A stretch of 64,000 bases of DNA from Trichoderma breve (taxonomy: Eukaryota; Ascomycota; Sordariomycetes; Hypocreales; Hypocreaceae). Positions 1 to 11,363 of this stretch are shown here, piece by piece (within the stretch, counting starts at the first letter, position 1; every line of letters begins with the position of its first letter). A program made the position numbers and the translations under genes. The notes below the pieces were generated by a model. It searched no databases and was not told the origin of the DNA. It was given only the letters and a program-made list of their open reading frames with translations. The stretch is from positions 2,604,001 to 2,668,000 of the forward strand of contig NW_026611593.1 of assembly GCF_028502605.1 (NCBI RefSeq). The letters run 5' to 3'.

Positions 1-909
1 GATACATGGACCGTGTTTATCAACAACGGCGCTGGAGATCCAAACTTGGCTGGATGGGCCACTCATACATATGATAATGTCGCTCTGACATGCTGGAGTC
101 GGCACTTGGATGGGCTCTTCACACTGGACGATGGCAAAAAATGTAGCATGGCGTACATCTGCAATCATCAGTCAGTAAATCCGCCTCCGAATCCACCTCC
201 AAATCCACCTCCAGGCCCAATAGGCGAGAATGCGACTCCTGGTGCCCTCAAATACCAACCTGTAATCGACTTTGACCAATCAGCCTGCTACAACACCGCA
301 GCCATCACAAGTGACGGGTATTGCAACGATGGTCTCGAAATCGGCCAAGGTGATTGCCGCCAGTTGAATCGCCTGTACAACAGCAACACATACGTACGCG
401 AAAAGTGCACAAACGACGGCTGGTGCTTCTACTTATACGGTTATTACTTCGAGAAGGATGAGGGAGGCGCTCTGGCGCACGGTCACAAGCACGACTGGGA
501 GCATCTGGCCGTCTGGACGCTCAACAACGAGGCGAAGTACCTTGCTTGGTCGGCTCATGGAAACTATAAAGTCAACAAACCCAACTCGGTCGAGTGGCAG
601 GGGAATAATCCCAAGTTTGTGGTGGAACGCGACATGGCCACCACCCACGCATTCCGCAGGGCAGAAGGAAACGAGCCACCCGAAAATGCATCGGGAAAAT
701 GGTATCGCAGTCCGTTGGTCAGTCTAGAGTGGATGGATGGATCACTTAAGGAGAAGATGTTGACTCACGACTGGGGCAACGCTCATCCTGACTTGACTGA
801 TGAGCGATTTGATAAGGCTTACTGGTCTACTTGGGAGGATGCGAAGGCTCTCGACCATGTTGTACCACCTCGGCCAGATCCATCCCCACCACCACATCTA
901 GAGTTGTGA
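1..909 (+). CDS. NLP (NPP1-domain) necrosis-inducing-like protein, 5' partial
   Basis: The reading frame is open from the first base of the window and stops at 909; signal peptide and start lie upstream. From about codon 85 it shows an NPP1 domain. The hallmark heptapeptide appears as GHKHDWE at 481-501, with Lys where Arg is usual, followed by H-L-A-V-W. Five cysteines precede it, including a C-x4-C pair just before the aromatic strand leading to the heptapeptide. NLPs are secreted and bind plant sphingolipids, and many are cytolytic; activity of this member is unknown. The roughly 60 codons before the NPP1 part form a separate segment with two or more cysteines that I do not recognise, joined by a proline-rich linker (PPPNPPPNPPPG). 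A short proline-rich tail ends the protein. The family call is confident; the N-terminal domain identity is open. Confidence 0.85.
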   Translation, partial: DTWTVFINNGAGDPNLAGWATHTYDNVALTCWSRHLDGLFTLDDGKKCSMAYICNHQSVNPPPNPPPNPPPGPIGENATPGALKYQPVIDFDQSACYNTAAITSDGYCNDGLEIGQGDCRQLNRLYNSNTYVREKCTNDGWCFYLYGYYFEKDEGGALAHGHKHDWEHLAVWTLNNEAKYLAWSAHGNYKVNKPNSVEWQGNNPKFVVERDMATTHAFRRAEGNEPPENASGKWYRSPLVSLEWMDGSLKEKMLTHDWGNAHPDLTDERFDKAYWSTWEDAKALDHVVPPRPDPSPPPHLEL

Positions 910-1112
910 GCGTAACAGGTGGGTTGGACTAGATCACTCCTAAGCCAACTAGTGTATGCTGGCACCACATTCTGCGTTTGGTAGTTCTGAAGTTTTACAG
1001 ATCAGTTGCCTACATGTAAATGTAGATATTTTGTCTCAACCTAGGTTATCATTAGAACCGAATATACTAGCTAACTATACAATTCAAATTGCATATTTGA
1101 CGCTCATCTATC

Positions 1113-2777
1113 CTATATTGGCCCATTTTCCCCATGGTACGGCTCACTACTCTCAATCTCTCTCCAGACAGTGTGATACATCTCCCGGCAAAGGCTACCC
1201 ATCTCGGCTACTCGATTCAGGTAAATCTCAAAACTGCTTTGAGACCCCACGTTCAATCCTTTGCAAATATTCCGCAATAAGTTAATCCACCATTCTTGAA
1301 GACATTCTATCTTATTTGGTGGTCCAGAAGTGGCAGCACCAATAAAGCAGATCCACAACAGAAATAAATTTGAAGGGTGATTGCCGAAACTTTCGCTGTT
1401 TTTGCTCATGCTTTGGCCCACGGCGGCATGAAGACGACCCAAGAGGGGTTGGTAAATGCCAGCAGAAGAGGGAATCTGGCGAAGGACCAGATATACGTAG
1501 ATTATAGCTGCTATTCTTCTTGGTTCATGATAGCAAGAGTATATATCTTGCGGCAAGGAATGTAGAGCGTGCTCTACCAAGTAAATGTTATTGCTGAAAG
1601 AAAGTCGACGTGAAAATGAATTGTGAGAGTCGCAAAGTGCAACAGAGAGTTCCGAGAGCATGTCGAATATAGACCCGATGCTTGAAAATAGCGAGTTGTC
1701 TTGTACATAGGGTCTAGATAAAGGCGAACTGGAATGTCTTAACACAGCGAACCGTGGTTTCTCGTTTGTGAAGGCAGCGGAGCAGAGATCCGACCTTTGA
1801 GCTAGTCAGCAGGAAACTTCATGTTGGAGCAGGCTTCAGGTTCTTACCAGCATATAGCCCTTTGCAATAACGATGTTCCACAAACCTGCCGGGCTTCTTT
1901 TCCAACAATTTGTAAGCCACCTCTTTGAACCACCATGCGTTGAAGCCCTCGAAGATTCCAACGAGCGTTTTGTAGTCGGCCATCCAGTAACTAATCACCG
2001 ATGTTAGCGCTCTTCCAAGCAAATTAACAGAGTGACTTGCGTCAAATGTCGCCAATGCAGTTACAGCACCGATGGTTCCATCGCTAAGTTGCAATGGCGT
2101 CTTTGTAATCCGTTCATTTATTATCCTCAGCATCTCGCCTTTATGCATGAGACAAAGCGGAGTGATCTTCGTTCCGACGCTAAGATCACGGTACAGACTT
2201 GTGAGCGCGAAAAGAGCGTGGAGCAGCGCGGCGTCAGCAAAGGCATATGGTAGAGGAGAATATTCTGGGTTCAATACGAGAGGGTTCTGCATGTAAAAGG
2301 TCATGGGTACTAGGATAGTTAGATCAGAGAATTTTGCACCAGAAAGAAAGACCAACTTAGTTTCAGAAGATGTTCTTGCAATGGACCTATCTTAACTGGA
2401 AGAGTATGAAATGGATCACTCTTGCCTGCATCAAGTGCTCGTGGTATGCATGTCTTGCCTGTTGCTGGCGCCACTCTCCCCTCGCTGCCATCGTCTTGAA
2501 CTTTACTGATGAATCGTGGTTGTCGCGCTTTTCTGATCTGCGTGTAAGGCCTTGATCGAAATTTGCCCGTTAGCATTGACTGGGGCTGTAACACCGGCGT
2601 GATCGGAGCCTGGTCACCCGACAAAGCGGTGGCTTTCGCCCGGGAAGACGCGCGCATAGCATGTTGACGGATCCGTGTTTTGGACTGAGAGAAAATTAAA
2701 GATTGTGTAGAATCCAATGGTTGGCCCAGAATTATGCTAGCGAACTCTATAGGTTGGCGATCGGGTGTGGCATCCAT
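1113..2777 (-). CDS. Fungal_trans_2 (PF11951)-type transcription-factor-like protein lacking a zinc cluster
   Basis: Three exons (2777-2357, 1848-2309, 1113-1801) join in frame across introns 2310-2356 (47 nt) and 1802-1847 (46 nt, gtaag donor) into 523 residues. The N-terminus has a short basic stretch with S-K-x-R-I-R-Q-H-A-M-R, typical of proteins that carry the fungal-specific transcription factor domain 2 without an upstream Zn2Cys6 cluster. The middle reads I-P-M-T-F-Y followed by helices with A-L-L-H-A-L-F-A, as in that domain. The C-terminal half is helical and ends near a conserved tryptophan-rich stretch. No Cys6 motif is seen at the N-terminus. Whether it regulates transcription is unknown. 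The family is inferred from motif style; the second intron is well supported by its signals, the first less so because its donor is GTTGGT. Confidence 0.7.
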
Positions 2778-3506
2778 AACATCTTTTACAGCTAATGGTT
2801 ATAAAGGTTGTCAAAATAGACTTGGAAGAGACCCTACTTTATAGAACCACCTACCGCATGTGGCAGTATTTGGAACCTTGGGAAGGGGGGGGCGAATTTG
2901 CTTACTATTAATAGTTGGCTAGTTAGTTGACACAGGTGGAGTTTTCGTTATTTGTTATTAGACTTTGCCCCCGAAGTGATTCTGTGCCGCTATAAGTGAG
3001 TCTCCATGTTCCGCCGGCCCATAACTCTTATTCCTACCATGACTCTTTGGTAGCTTCGTCGCGATCCAGGCGCTGTAAGTACTATTGAGAATAATGAGAT
3101 CTATTAGTCTGTGTCAAGGCCACAGACCATATGTGAGATTTTTTTTTTTTTTTTTTTTTTTTTGAATTGGTTGCGGATAACACGAGTAATGTGCATCTGG
3201 TGGAAGAGCGGGTACTAAAATCTTTTTTGTAATTTAGAATCCACTAATTTCTAAGCGTATAAGATGTAAACTAATCATTTTACAATACCTTTACTTGATC
3301 TCAACCTGTTGGTTAAGTGTTGCCCGACTATCGCATCTGCAATACTTGATCAATAAGTATGGGTTTATTCTTTGATTACTACGGTCTATGAATCATGCCG
3401 ATGACAAAGTTGTTCAAGGTGCTAAAAGTCTAATCTAGGATACCGCATGTCTCTATGGAGGGTTCCAGCGCTTCATGAAGAACTTTCGCAGAGTTTATGC
3501 TTGTCC
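2778..3506. other. Intergenic, with a 24-nt poly-T tract
   Basis: No coding region is supported. A homopolymer T run lies at about 3139-3162. This stretch holds the promoter of the minus-strand transcription-factor-like gene and the 3' flank of the flavin-reductase-like gene. Confidence 0.6.
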
Positions 3507-4393
3507 TCAGTTACGCTCAATCGTAGGCGTTTGCATATGTTCCAGCTCCTCCTGTTTCTTCTCTTCAAGTGACCTATTATCCTTGGTTGCATATAGCTCG
3601 GCATCTGAAGCTCCTTTCTCACCACCAAGCGTGTTTCCACTAACATTGTCATTGTACATGAAGGGCATTTTCATATCGAAAACCTCGCGGATGGCAGTGT
3701 ACTGATGGTAGCCTAGGCGAGCAAGAGGAGCGGCTTTCAGAACATCAAACAACTGCGTAAACTCAGGTTAATTTCGAACGCAAACACACAGACACATAAA
3801 GAAAGACGTACCCCATCGGCTGTAATATATTCTCCCTTTACATGGATGGCGACGACTCGGCCAATCACGATATCAGAATGCCCCACGAGAGAATCTCCCT
3901 GAATCCTGACAATGGAGTGGACTTTACACTCCAGTTGGACGGGGGATTCTGCTACTCGAGGAGGTTTGACAACGCGACTTGGTACTTTTGTCACACCCGC
4001 AATGGGGAATTCGTCATTCCAAGACTCTAGAGCTGAGGCGTTCATTGCATCTCTAGTATCGAACCTGACGTAGATTAGCATAAAGCTCGTGCTATCACTG
4101 TTCCGTACTAACGTTGCCATATTCCAAACAAACTCTCCCGTCTGTCGCGCATTGACAACCGAGTCCTTGCTTTCACGTTTATAGACCGATTGATGCCCCA
4201 CAAACATGATTGTGGGAGGGTCAAACGAGACATTGGTGAATTGGCTGAATGGCGCAAGGTTGTCCTGGCCATTGGAACTTGTGGTACTGATCCAACCTAT
4301 TGGTCGAGGGATAACAAAGCTTTTAAAGGGGTCATGAGGTAGACCGGACTTTTCCCCTTTAGGTGGCTCATAAAAGATATCAGGATGGGTCAT
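3507..4393 (-). CDS. Flavin reductase-like (FMN-binding split barrel) protein
   Basis: Two exons (4393-3812 and 3752-3507) join in phase 0 across a 59-nt intron with a gtacgt donor and a cgcag acceptor, giving 275 residues. The ATG at 4393 was chosen because only a non-ATG codon extends the frame further. The N-terminal half carries the split-barrel pattern P-R-P-I-G-W-I-S-T, then L-A-P-F-S-Q-F-T and D-P-P-T-I-M-F, which in PF01613 flavin reductase-like proteins surround the FMN site. The remaining sequence fits the dimeric barrel, with a charged Glu/Lys-rich C-terminal tail. Such proteins bind FMN and act as flavin reductases or as oxidoreductases of unknown substrate; the substrate here cannot be told. 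It is divergently placed to the DUF302-like gene across about 720 bp. Confidence 0.85.
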
Positions 4394-5111
4394 TTTGATG
4401 TATTTCTTGTTCAACTTCTCAATATGAAAAAGAAGATGAGTGTGGTAGGGTGTGTAGATTTTGCTGGAGCTGCTGTTACTTTCTTATTGCCTGTGATTTA
4501 CTGAAAGATTCAACAACACAATCCCTCTTACAACTACTCTACTTATACATCACGATATTTGCCATGGATGTTTTATGTAATGACCCCGAACAACTCTGGC
4601 CGAAGGAAGAGAGACCCTGGACGCTACGTCACTTCGGTGCCACTCTCAGTGGCTGGATCATTAATTCGGTGGGAATGCCTCGGCCCACATAATCCTCGGC
4701 CCGCAGTTTAGAGTGAGAACTTTTGGGCGCTATACAGACATCGGGCGTCCATTTGTTCTAATTCGTGATGCCAACAAATGTGCCTTTTTCTGATTTCTGA
4801 TCTTGTTTTGCGCGATGGAATGTATCTTACAATTTTGTTGATTATGAATTACGTATGACGCATGAATAGGCGAACTTGCTATCTCTCATCCACCGCACTC
4901 TCCGAAGAGAGGGACTTGGTAGTGGAACGGGACAGGTGTATTATGGAAACGCACAATATATGTATATAACGCAGCTAATTTGGCTTATAGAGCTTTCATC
5001 CTCTCATATATGTCTCTGCCATCTTATCAATACATACAATTTTCTGCTTCAGCCTATATTCCCTTCTGAATTCCAAATCAACACGTCTGGTGCCTTCGAC
5101 TTTACTGCACA
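4394..5111. promoter_or_regulatory. Shared divergent promoter region
   Basis: This non-coding stretch lies between two genes transcribed outward, the flavin-reductase-like gene on minus and the DUF302-like gene on plus. Short ORFs here have no recognisable features. Individual operator sites could not be assigned. Confidence 0.45.
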
Positions 5112-5648
5112 ATGTCCTCTCCAGTAACAACACGTATCGAAGATACATTCACCAGCAAATGTGTAACCATTAAAACGACCCGCTCCTTCGATGAGGTGAT
5201 TTCCCGCCTTTACAACTCCATTGGGACTCCTGCGGACGCTGGCTGGCCATCTATCGTCTCATACCTCCAAGGTCCTTCTCCCACAAAAGAGGGTTTCGTC
5301 GCAACTGCGAAGCAGTACATTGGTCCGGAACTCTTTATGCTGTTCTGGGAAATTGACCATAGCCTCTGGACGCCCTTGTATGGCATTGCCCCGGGTCAAA
5401 GGATTAAGAGAGTTGTTTTGGGAAACCCCATGAGTGCAGCGACAGTGATAGCTCATGAGGTAAAGGCGGGACTGGCAGCGCCAGCGGAGATATTGATTCT
5501 CGAAGGAGTCGGTGGAGAAGGTACTGAAGTCATATTTCAGTTGTTTTCAAGCTTAGCCGCAGGCGTGGAGAAGAGCGAGGAATTGGTGAAGGCGAGTTTA
5601 AATTTGGATGCAAAGGTTCAGCACTTGGTGGATCACATTACCTTATGA
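5112..5648 (+). CDS. DUF302-like protein
   Basis: A single-exon ORF of 178 residues begins at an ATG preceded by C/A-rich sequence. It shows the DUF302 style: an N-terminal strand and helix (T-T-R-S-F-D-E-V-I-S-R-L), then a central segment with F-x-L-F-W-E-I-D-H followed by P-G-Q-R-I-K-R-V-V-L-G-N-P. No signal peptide or membrane segment is evident. In bacteria DUF302 proteins are small and uncharacterised; fungal members are common and also without known function. The gene sits head-to-head with a flavin-reductase-like gene, which allows co-regulation but does not prove it. The call rests on motif resemblance. Confidence 0.7.
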   Translation: MSSPVTTRIEDTFTSKCVTIKTTRSFDEVISRLYNSIGTPADAGWPSIVSYLQGPSPTKEGFVATAKQYIGPELFMLFWEIDHSLWTPLYGIAPGQRIKRVVLGNPMSAATVIAHEVKAGLAAPAEILILEGVGGEGTEVIFQLFSSLAAGVEKSEELVKASLNLDAKVQHLVDHITL

Positions 5649-6451
5649 GGTATTGTCTACTGTTTCTTGGCGTGCCAAGGAAGTTGAAGGGTATATGTAC
5701 TTTTGGATAATAATCACCATATGCCTTTTTATCATATACCTCAATTGTCATTAGGCTTCTCCTCCCGCTCCAATTACGGTGCATATGTAGGTTTGATCGA
5801 TTTCTCTTATTTTATTTAACTTCGATCCTAGAATGAAATATTTTTATCAGCATTAGTTACAGGCACTAAGTAACCAAGCTGATGATACTCCTACTACTAG
5901 CATCTGAAGCATATTTTCTTGTCCGTTGAAGGAGTATAGTGTGTTGAGGAATTCGGTTTTAAGATTGAGAAAAAAGATGAAACAGGATCTAAAGGGCGTG
6001 TTGAGAATCCCATTCGAAAACTCTATTCGTTAGCCCATGCGTGAGAGATGAATATAATTGATCACTTGCAAGCTCATAAGTCCATCAAAGTCCATCATTA
6101 CTATATAAACTGTACCTAGGGGCTGTTGTAATTAATTTCTCTCACTAAGACTGGTGGGTTTGTGCTGACAGCTACAGTGCTTGAACTATGCGACCAAACT
6201 TGAAAACTTGTGTTGATGCTTACAAGAGCTGAATTACCGGAGAAATACTATTTTACAATAACTCTGCAGTCTACTCTGTATGGGGTATTAGTTTACGGTT
6301 CCGACAGCGGAGAATGAACCTACCCCGCAAGTTGAGGTAACCCAAGTACATGTATCTTAGATATATAAGGACTACCTAGGCGGTGTCTTCCAGCGTTACT
6401 ATCTCACTTAATTATTCCAATTACCGAGAGCTTCTGGAATCTATATTAATA
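5649..6451. other. Intergenic
   Basis: AT-rich non-coding sequence between the DUF302-like gene and the DHA2-like transporter. It holds the 3' flank of the first and the promoter of the second. No repeat, RNA gene or conserved ORF is seen. Confidence 0.5.
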
Positions 6452-8251
6452 ATGGAGCCATCACCAGTGGAACAAGTCTCAGTCGAGCTAAGGGAGGTGA
6501 ACGACACCTCCCAGAATCACGACCAACCGACTTTTGAAGCCGTAACCACAACCAGCATAACAAAAAGGCACAGGTTACTAATAGTAATTTTCATCGTATC
6601 TAGCAATATGGTCCAGGTAAGACTCGACTGGCTAATCTCTATCTTAATCTCCTTCTTAATGGGACTAGATGATATCTAACATGGTTGGACTCGCCGCCGG
6701 ACTTGAGATAAGCAACTCACTGGGCTATGCAACTGGTCCTGGCAAAGCCAACTGGGCCGCCGCGTCCTACCCGTCAGTCCTTACATTCCCAAATTATGCC
6801 ATTAGGGTAGTTTTTTAACATTAATTCCTGAAGGCTGACGCAAGGTACCTTCGTTCTGATCAGCGGTCGCCTCGGTGCCGTCTACGGCCATCGACATGTC
6901 CTCATCGCCGGCGCCGTCTGGTTCGTCATTTGCTCACTCGCAAACGGCTTCTGCAAGACGTTTGTCACTTTCAATGTTGTCCGTGCGCTGTCTGGAATCG
7001 GAGGAGCATTAATCATGCCGAACGCTGTTGCTCTGATCAGTACGACAATACCACCTGGAAGATCGAGAAATGTCACGCTGGGATTTTTTGGGGCCTCGGC
7101 TCCTATTGGAGGTTACCTTGGTGCTATTTGGGCTGGTATTTTCGTTGAATATGTGGATTGGACGTGGATATTCTTCGGCTTGTAAGTCTGGTTGTGAACC
7201 CCCCGTTGGAGATACGTCTAATATACATGTATGTAGGGCAATTTTGGGGACATTCGTTTTTGGGATTCTGGCGTTACTTCTCCCAACTGACTCTCCCGTT
7301 GACCGAAAAGGGACAATCGATTGGGTCGGCGCATTCCTTGGTACTGGCGGCCTAATTGCTTTCAACATTGCTTGGAAGTGAGTGAAACAGCTCTCTTAGC
7401 AAGATATTTCAAAACTAACCTTTTGCAGCCAAGCACCAGCGAGCGGATGGGAAACGCCTTTCGTATCCGTTTTGCTCGTTATATCAGTTGTCATGCTCGC
7501 TCTCTTTGGGCTCTGGGGGTCAAGGTTCAGCAAGAATCCCATCATACCACTCGGGATATGGACAGCACCATCCTTTACAGCCGTCATCTTGGTCGTTCTC
7601 TTTAGTTTCATGTCCAACGGCATCTTCCTCTGGTACATGGTGGCATGGCTTCAACTTCTGCGTGGTAAAACCATCCTCCAGTTTGGCCTTGAGTGGACTC
7701 CATTTGGGATTGTTGCAACAATCGGCACGTTCCTCGCAGCATGGCTGATTCCACGCCTTGCTGCGCAATGGATATTGGCAATTGGTAGCGCTGCCATCTT
7801 AGTCGCGAATTTACTCTTGGCTACGATGCCGGTCCAGCAGACGTACTGGGCTCAGGTCTTCCCAGCGACGATATTCATGGCCTTCTGTCCAGACTTTGTC
7901 TATGTTGCGGCCCAGATCGTTGCTAGCAACAGTGTCAAACGCAGTCAGCAGGGCATTGCTGCATCTCTCATTGGCACGCTTAACTTGTATGGGAACAGTC
8001 TCGGCCTTGGATTTGCGGGGACGATCGAGACGCAGGTGAACAAATACCGGGCTGATCAAGTGCTTGGATACAGGGCTGCGTTGTATTTTGGGGCCGGCAT
8101 CGCCTTGGTAGCGACCGTGCTGGACTCGCTATTGGTAAGGGTCGTAAAGGATGAGAGGGAAGGATGGACTGATCCGGCGGACGAAGTAGCAATCATGGGG
8201 ACAGGGTTTGAGGGAGGATTGTCGACGGCTACTGAGAGAATCAGGCGGTGA
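6452..8251 (+). CDS. MFS transporter, DHA2-like, 14 membrane segments
   Basis: Five exons (6452-6616, 6669-6772, 6834-7181, 7237-7377, 7429-8251) join in frame to 526 residues. Three introns have gtaaga, gtaagt and gtgagt donors. About 14 hydrophobic segments can be counted, fitting the DHA2 drug:H+ antiporter layout. The loop after the second segment has G-R-L-G-A-V-Y-G-H-R, matching motif A of the superfamily. The region N-M-V-x-L-A-A-G-L-E-I-S in segment 1 and S-Y-P-L-T-Q-G-T-F in segment 2 are typical of fungal aminotriazole/azole-type efflux homologues. It probably exports a small organic compound across the plasma membrane; the substrate is unknown. No biosynthetic cluster is obvious beside it. 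Start ATG 6452 is the first in-frame ATG before a short cytosolic N-terminus. Confidence 0.9.
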
Positions 8252-9183
8252 CAGGCTGCCTGCAGAGTTCACACAGGTTCTGAACTTCGGTCTCCGGTCC
8301 TCAGCAACTGGCTCTTCCTCCTGTAAGACACATCAAGCGGTACGGCTGGATGCATCATCGTCGCTCTACCCCGTATTGTCTTTGCTGTTACATTTTTGAT
8401 CAGAAGAAACATCATAGCGAATATTCTTTTTTTTTTTCCTCTTTAATTTATAGAGTACTTAGATCACGATCATTATGATCATGCATTCCACTTCGTAAAT
8501 TCTTTTACAGTATGATCCTCTAATTCCGGACAACTAGCTTCTTCTACAATTTCAGAGCGCAGAGTTCTTGGTAACACGAGAATAATTGAATCTTATTATA
8601 GCAATCTACCTGTACCTAGATTAGCGCCTCGCTCACTAAAATATAGCGAAGTATCGACCATACCTGGACCGATCAAGGGCCATTTTTAACAATAAAACGG
8701 CGTCTTGATACAGTAAAAGCCGAAGCCGGCTATATCGGCAGAGGTCTTAAAGAACGCAAATAATTTTTTCACTTCCACGTGTGCTAGCAGAATTTAGTTA
8801 GATACTGGCGATCGTGCTCGTCCAGGTTATTGACGTTATATGGAAACAGTAAATACGCCGTAAGCCGATGTTACGGCCTCTGGCCGAGCAAAGACGACAA
8901 CGCTACCTAACAGAGGTGAGTCGTATATGAACTTACACATCTGAGTTGTGAGATTTTACCGCTCTTTGGGTTCAACACATACTTCATTTATCCGTACACC
9001 GACATTTTAGGTTATTTTCTCTCTCTGTCATTCTCATTGTTTACTTCATTTCAAATAATACAGAGCCGTCATCGGAGGAGTTGACTAAGGTTATCTAAAC
9101 CCCGCGGAGATTGCATACTCGTACATGCATTTTCATGTTCTTGCACCCTCAATCTCCTCTGGGTTGAGTTGTCGTGTGCCATT
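8252..9183. other. Intergenic between two MFS transporter genes
   Basis: Non-coding sequence with a short poly-T run near 8428-8438. It holds the terminator flank of the DHA2-like gene and the promoter of the second MFS gene. No RNA gene or ORF with recognisable features is seen. Confidence 0.5.
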
Positions 9184-10647
9184 ATGAATCGTCTTCAAGT
9201 CGACAGCCACCGCTTACGCGAAACCGCTCATTGGCTTTACCATGAGTCTGGGCTTCGCTCCGTCAATATCACCGGCCGTGATGCATGGTTGATCATCCTG
9301 GCACGAACATGTCGCATGTTTGCCTTTGGAGGAACGTCGCTCATCATGGCGCTCTTTTTCACTACCTTGGGCTTTAGTGATCCCCAGCTCGGACTTTTCA
9401 TGTCAATGACGCTGGCTGGAGACACCGTGCTCTCCTTTCTGCTCACCTTTATGGCGGACAGCCTGGGTAGACGTCGCGTTTTCTTTGGTTCCGGCCTGCT
9501 AATGTCAATTTCCGGGCTGGTGTTTCTCTATTTTGAGAATTTCTGGATCTTGCTGCTGGCCGCTGTCATTGGTGTAATATCTGCCAGTGGAGGCGACTTT
9601 GGGCCATTCCGAGCCATCGAAGAGTCCGTGCTATCTCATCTGACGAATCCACAGACGCGCTCGGATGTGCTATCGTGGTATGTTGTGACATCGAATCTTG
9701 GATCCGCTGTTGGTATCGAAGTGGCCGGTCGAGTCATTGAAGAGTTAAAAAGGCGTGACGGTTGGAGTGAGATACGAATATATCATGCCGTCTTTGGGGC
9801 CTATATCGTTATGGGGGTTGTCAACATGGTATTTTCCTGTCTCATGACCGACAACTGCGAAATCACCGAGCCGGTGCTGTCAATAGACGAGGGGGCGCAA
9901 GTTACACAGGGACTTCTCAGCAACTCGGATGAAGAAGCAGAAGACGGGATTGTGCCACCCACCACGGAGTCGCCGGTGGAGCAGAAGAAAAGCCGGTTTG
10001 CAGAGATATCGTCGAAAACGCGGTCCGTCATGTACAAGCTTTGGTTCCTTCTAACCGTCGACTGCTTGGCGGATGGCATGGTTTCGTACACGCTGACCAA
10101 TTACTATCTCGATCGCAAGTTTCATCTGCCTAAGTCGCAACTTGGCGACTTGATGTCTACAAACTACATCCTTGGTAGCATATCTACGGTCTTTGCCGGT
10201 CCTCTATCGCGCCACTTGGGACTCGTCAACACAATGGTTTTCACCCACTTGCCATCTTCGATGGCTGTGCTCCTCTTTCCAGTGCCACAAGGAATTGTGC
10301 TCACAGTGATACTTTTATTCATTCGGGGTGGTCTAAATAATATGGATCAAGCTCCGCGGGTAGCCCTCATCGCCGCAACGGTGAAGCCCGGTGAGCGAAC
10401 AGCCGTCATGGGAATCACGAGCACATTAAGAACATTGGCCGCTCTTCTGGGGCCGAGTATAACGGGTGCTCTTGCAGATTCGGACAAATTCTGGGTAGCA
10501 TTCGTGGCTGCCGGTGCGCTCCGCGTAGCCTATGATCTGGGGCTGTGGGCTATGTTTATCAATGTGAAGCTGCACGAGCATGAGGAGAGCGACCAAGACA
10601 CGAGCAAGGCAAGGCGGGTAGCCGATGAAGAGGAGTCGACAGATTGA
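9184..10647 (+). CDS. MFS transporter, 12-segment, uncharacterised family
   Basis: This intron-free gene encodes 487 residues from ATG 9184; the frame extends upstream only through a TTG codon. It has the two six-segment halves of the major facilitator superfamily. Motif A appears as A-D-S-L-G-R-R-R between segments 2 and 3. A central cytosolic loop is rich in acidic residues (about residues 225-275). Segment 4 contains the pattern S-G-G-D-F-G-P-F-R-A-I-E-E-S, and the second half has R-G-G-L-N-N-M-D-Q-A-P-R. This is unlike drug exporters and like a group of fungal MFS proteins of unknown substrate. It is not similar in motif detail to the neighbouring DHA2-like transporter, so tandem duplication is unlikely. 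Confidence 0.85.
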   Translation: MNRLQVDSHRLRETAHWLYHESGLRSVNITGRDAWLIILARTCRMFAFGGTSLIMALFFTTLGFSDPQLGLFMSMTLAGDTVLSFLLTFMADSLGRRRVFFGSGLLMSISGLVFLYFENFWILLLAAVIGVISASGGDFGPFRAIEESVLSHLTNPQTRSDVLSWYVVTSNLGSAVGIEVAGRVIEELKRRDGWSEIRIYHAVFGAYIVMGVVNMVFSCLMTDNCEITEPVLSIDEGAQVTQGLLSNSDEEAEDGIVPPTTESPVEQKKSRFAEISSKTRSVMYKLWFLLTVDCLADGMVSYTLTNYYLDRKFHLPKSQLGDLMSTNYILGSISTVFAGPLSRHLGLVNTMVFTHLPSSMAVLLFPVPQGIVLTVILLFIRGGLNNMDQAPRVALIAATVKPGERTAVMGITSTLRTLAALLGPSITGALADSDKFWVAFVAAGALRVAYDLGLWAMFINVKLHEHEESDQDTSKARRVADEEESTD

Positions 10648-11363
10648 TCAACAGGAAGAGGAATACAAAAGCGTATGATAAAGACATTGGTGATTGTGCT
10701 TCCCTAACGCATCCTTTCACCCCCAAACGGAATATTTAGCCGATTGCTTAACTGATATACTGTGTAAGAGGTTTAGCTCGTGTAGAATCTAGTCAAGGTC
10801 CTTGTGCATGCTCATAACGAAGTGCGCCACGACGGGGACATGAGGGTCAATTTTCCCAATTATTTTAGATAAATAAAGAGGAGCCGCTCACTAGAACCAA
10901 CTTTCAAATATTTCAACTTATTATCATTTTAGGTTAATTGAGTCAATCTGGTAAATACCTATGTTGCGCAGAGTTATTACACTGTTCCTGTAACACTCGC
11001 TTCATGTTCCCAAAAAGTCCATAAGGCAGATGTTGAATCTGCCTACATATACCAGCCTCCACGATACCAAACTTTTTTAAGAGTTTAACACATTTCGTTG
11101 TTAATACTCTTAAGATTTGTTTTAAATATCAACACTGCGTGAATACAAGCAAGCGATGATATTTTTTGAGTTCTTTGGCCACGCCACAGGCATGCCGCTG
11201 CTCTTGACTGCGTCATGGATGTAGAAAAAAAAGAAAGAAAGATCGGATAACTCGGAACAGACAAATGCTATAGAAAAATTGAATGAAGCAAACTTTTCGA
11301 GGGGGAAAGAAGCTTGGTCCATTTGACGGAATGACGGATGATGCTTCTTGCATGGCTGCCGTT
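10648..11363. other. Intergenic between convergent genes
   Basis: Non-coding AT-rich sequence between the 3' ends of the MFS gene (plus) and the CCCH-finger gene (minus). No other feature is supported. Confidence 0.5.

Noticed and set aside
4450..5127. Short plus-strand ORFs before the DUF302-like gene
   Set aside because: They lie in the divergent promoter and lack any conserved pattern.
6452..10647. Tandem duplication of two MFS genes
   Set aside because: The two differ in segment number, intron content and motifs, so they belong to different families.
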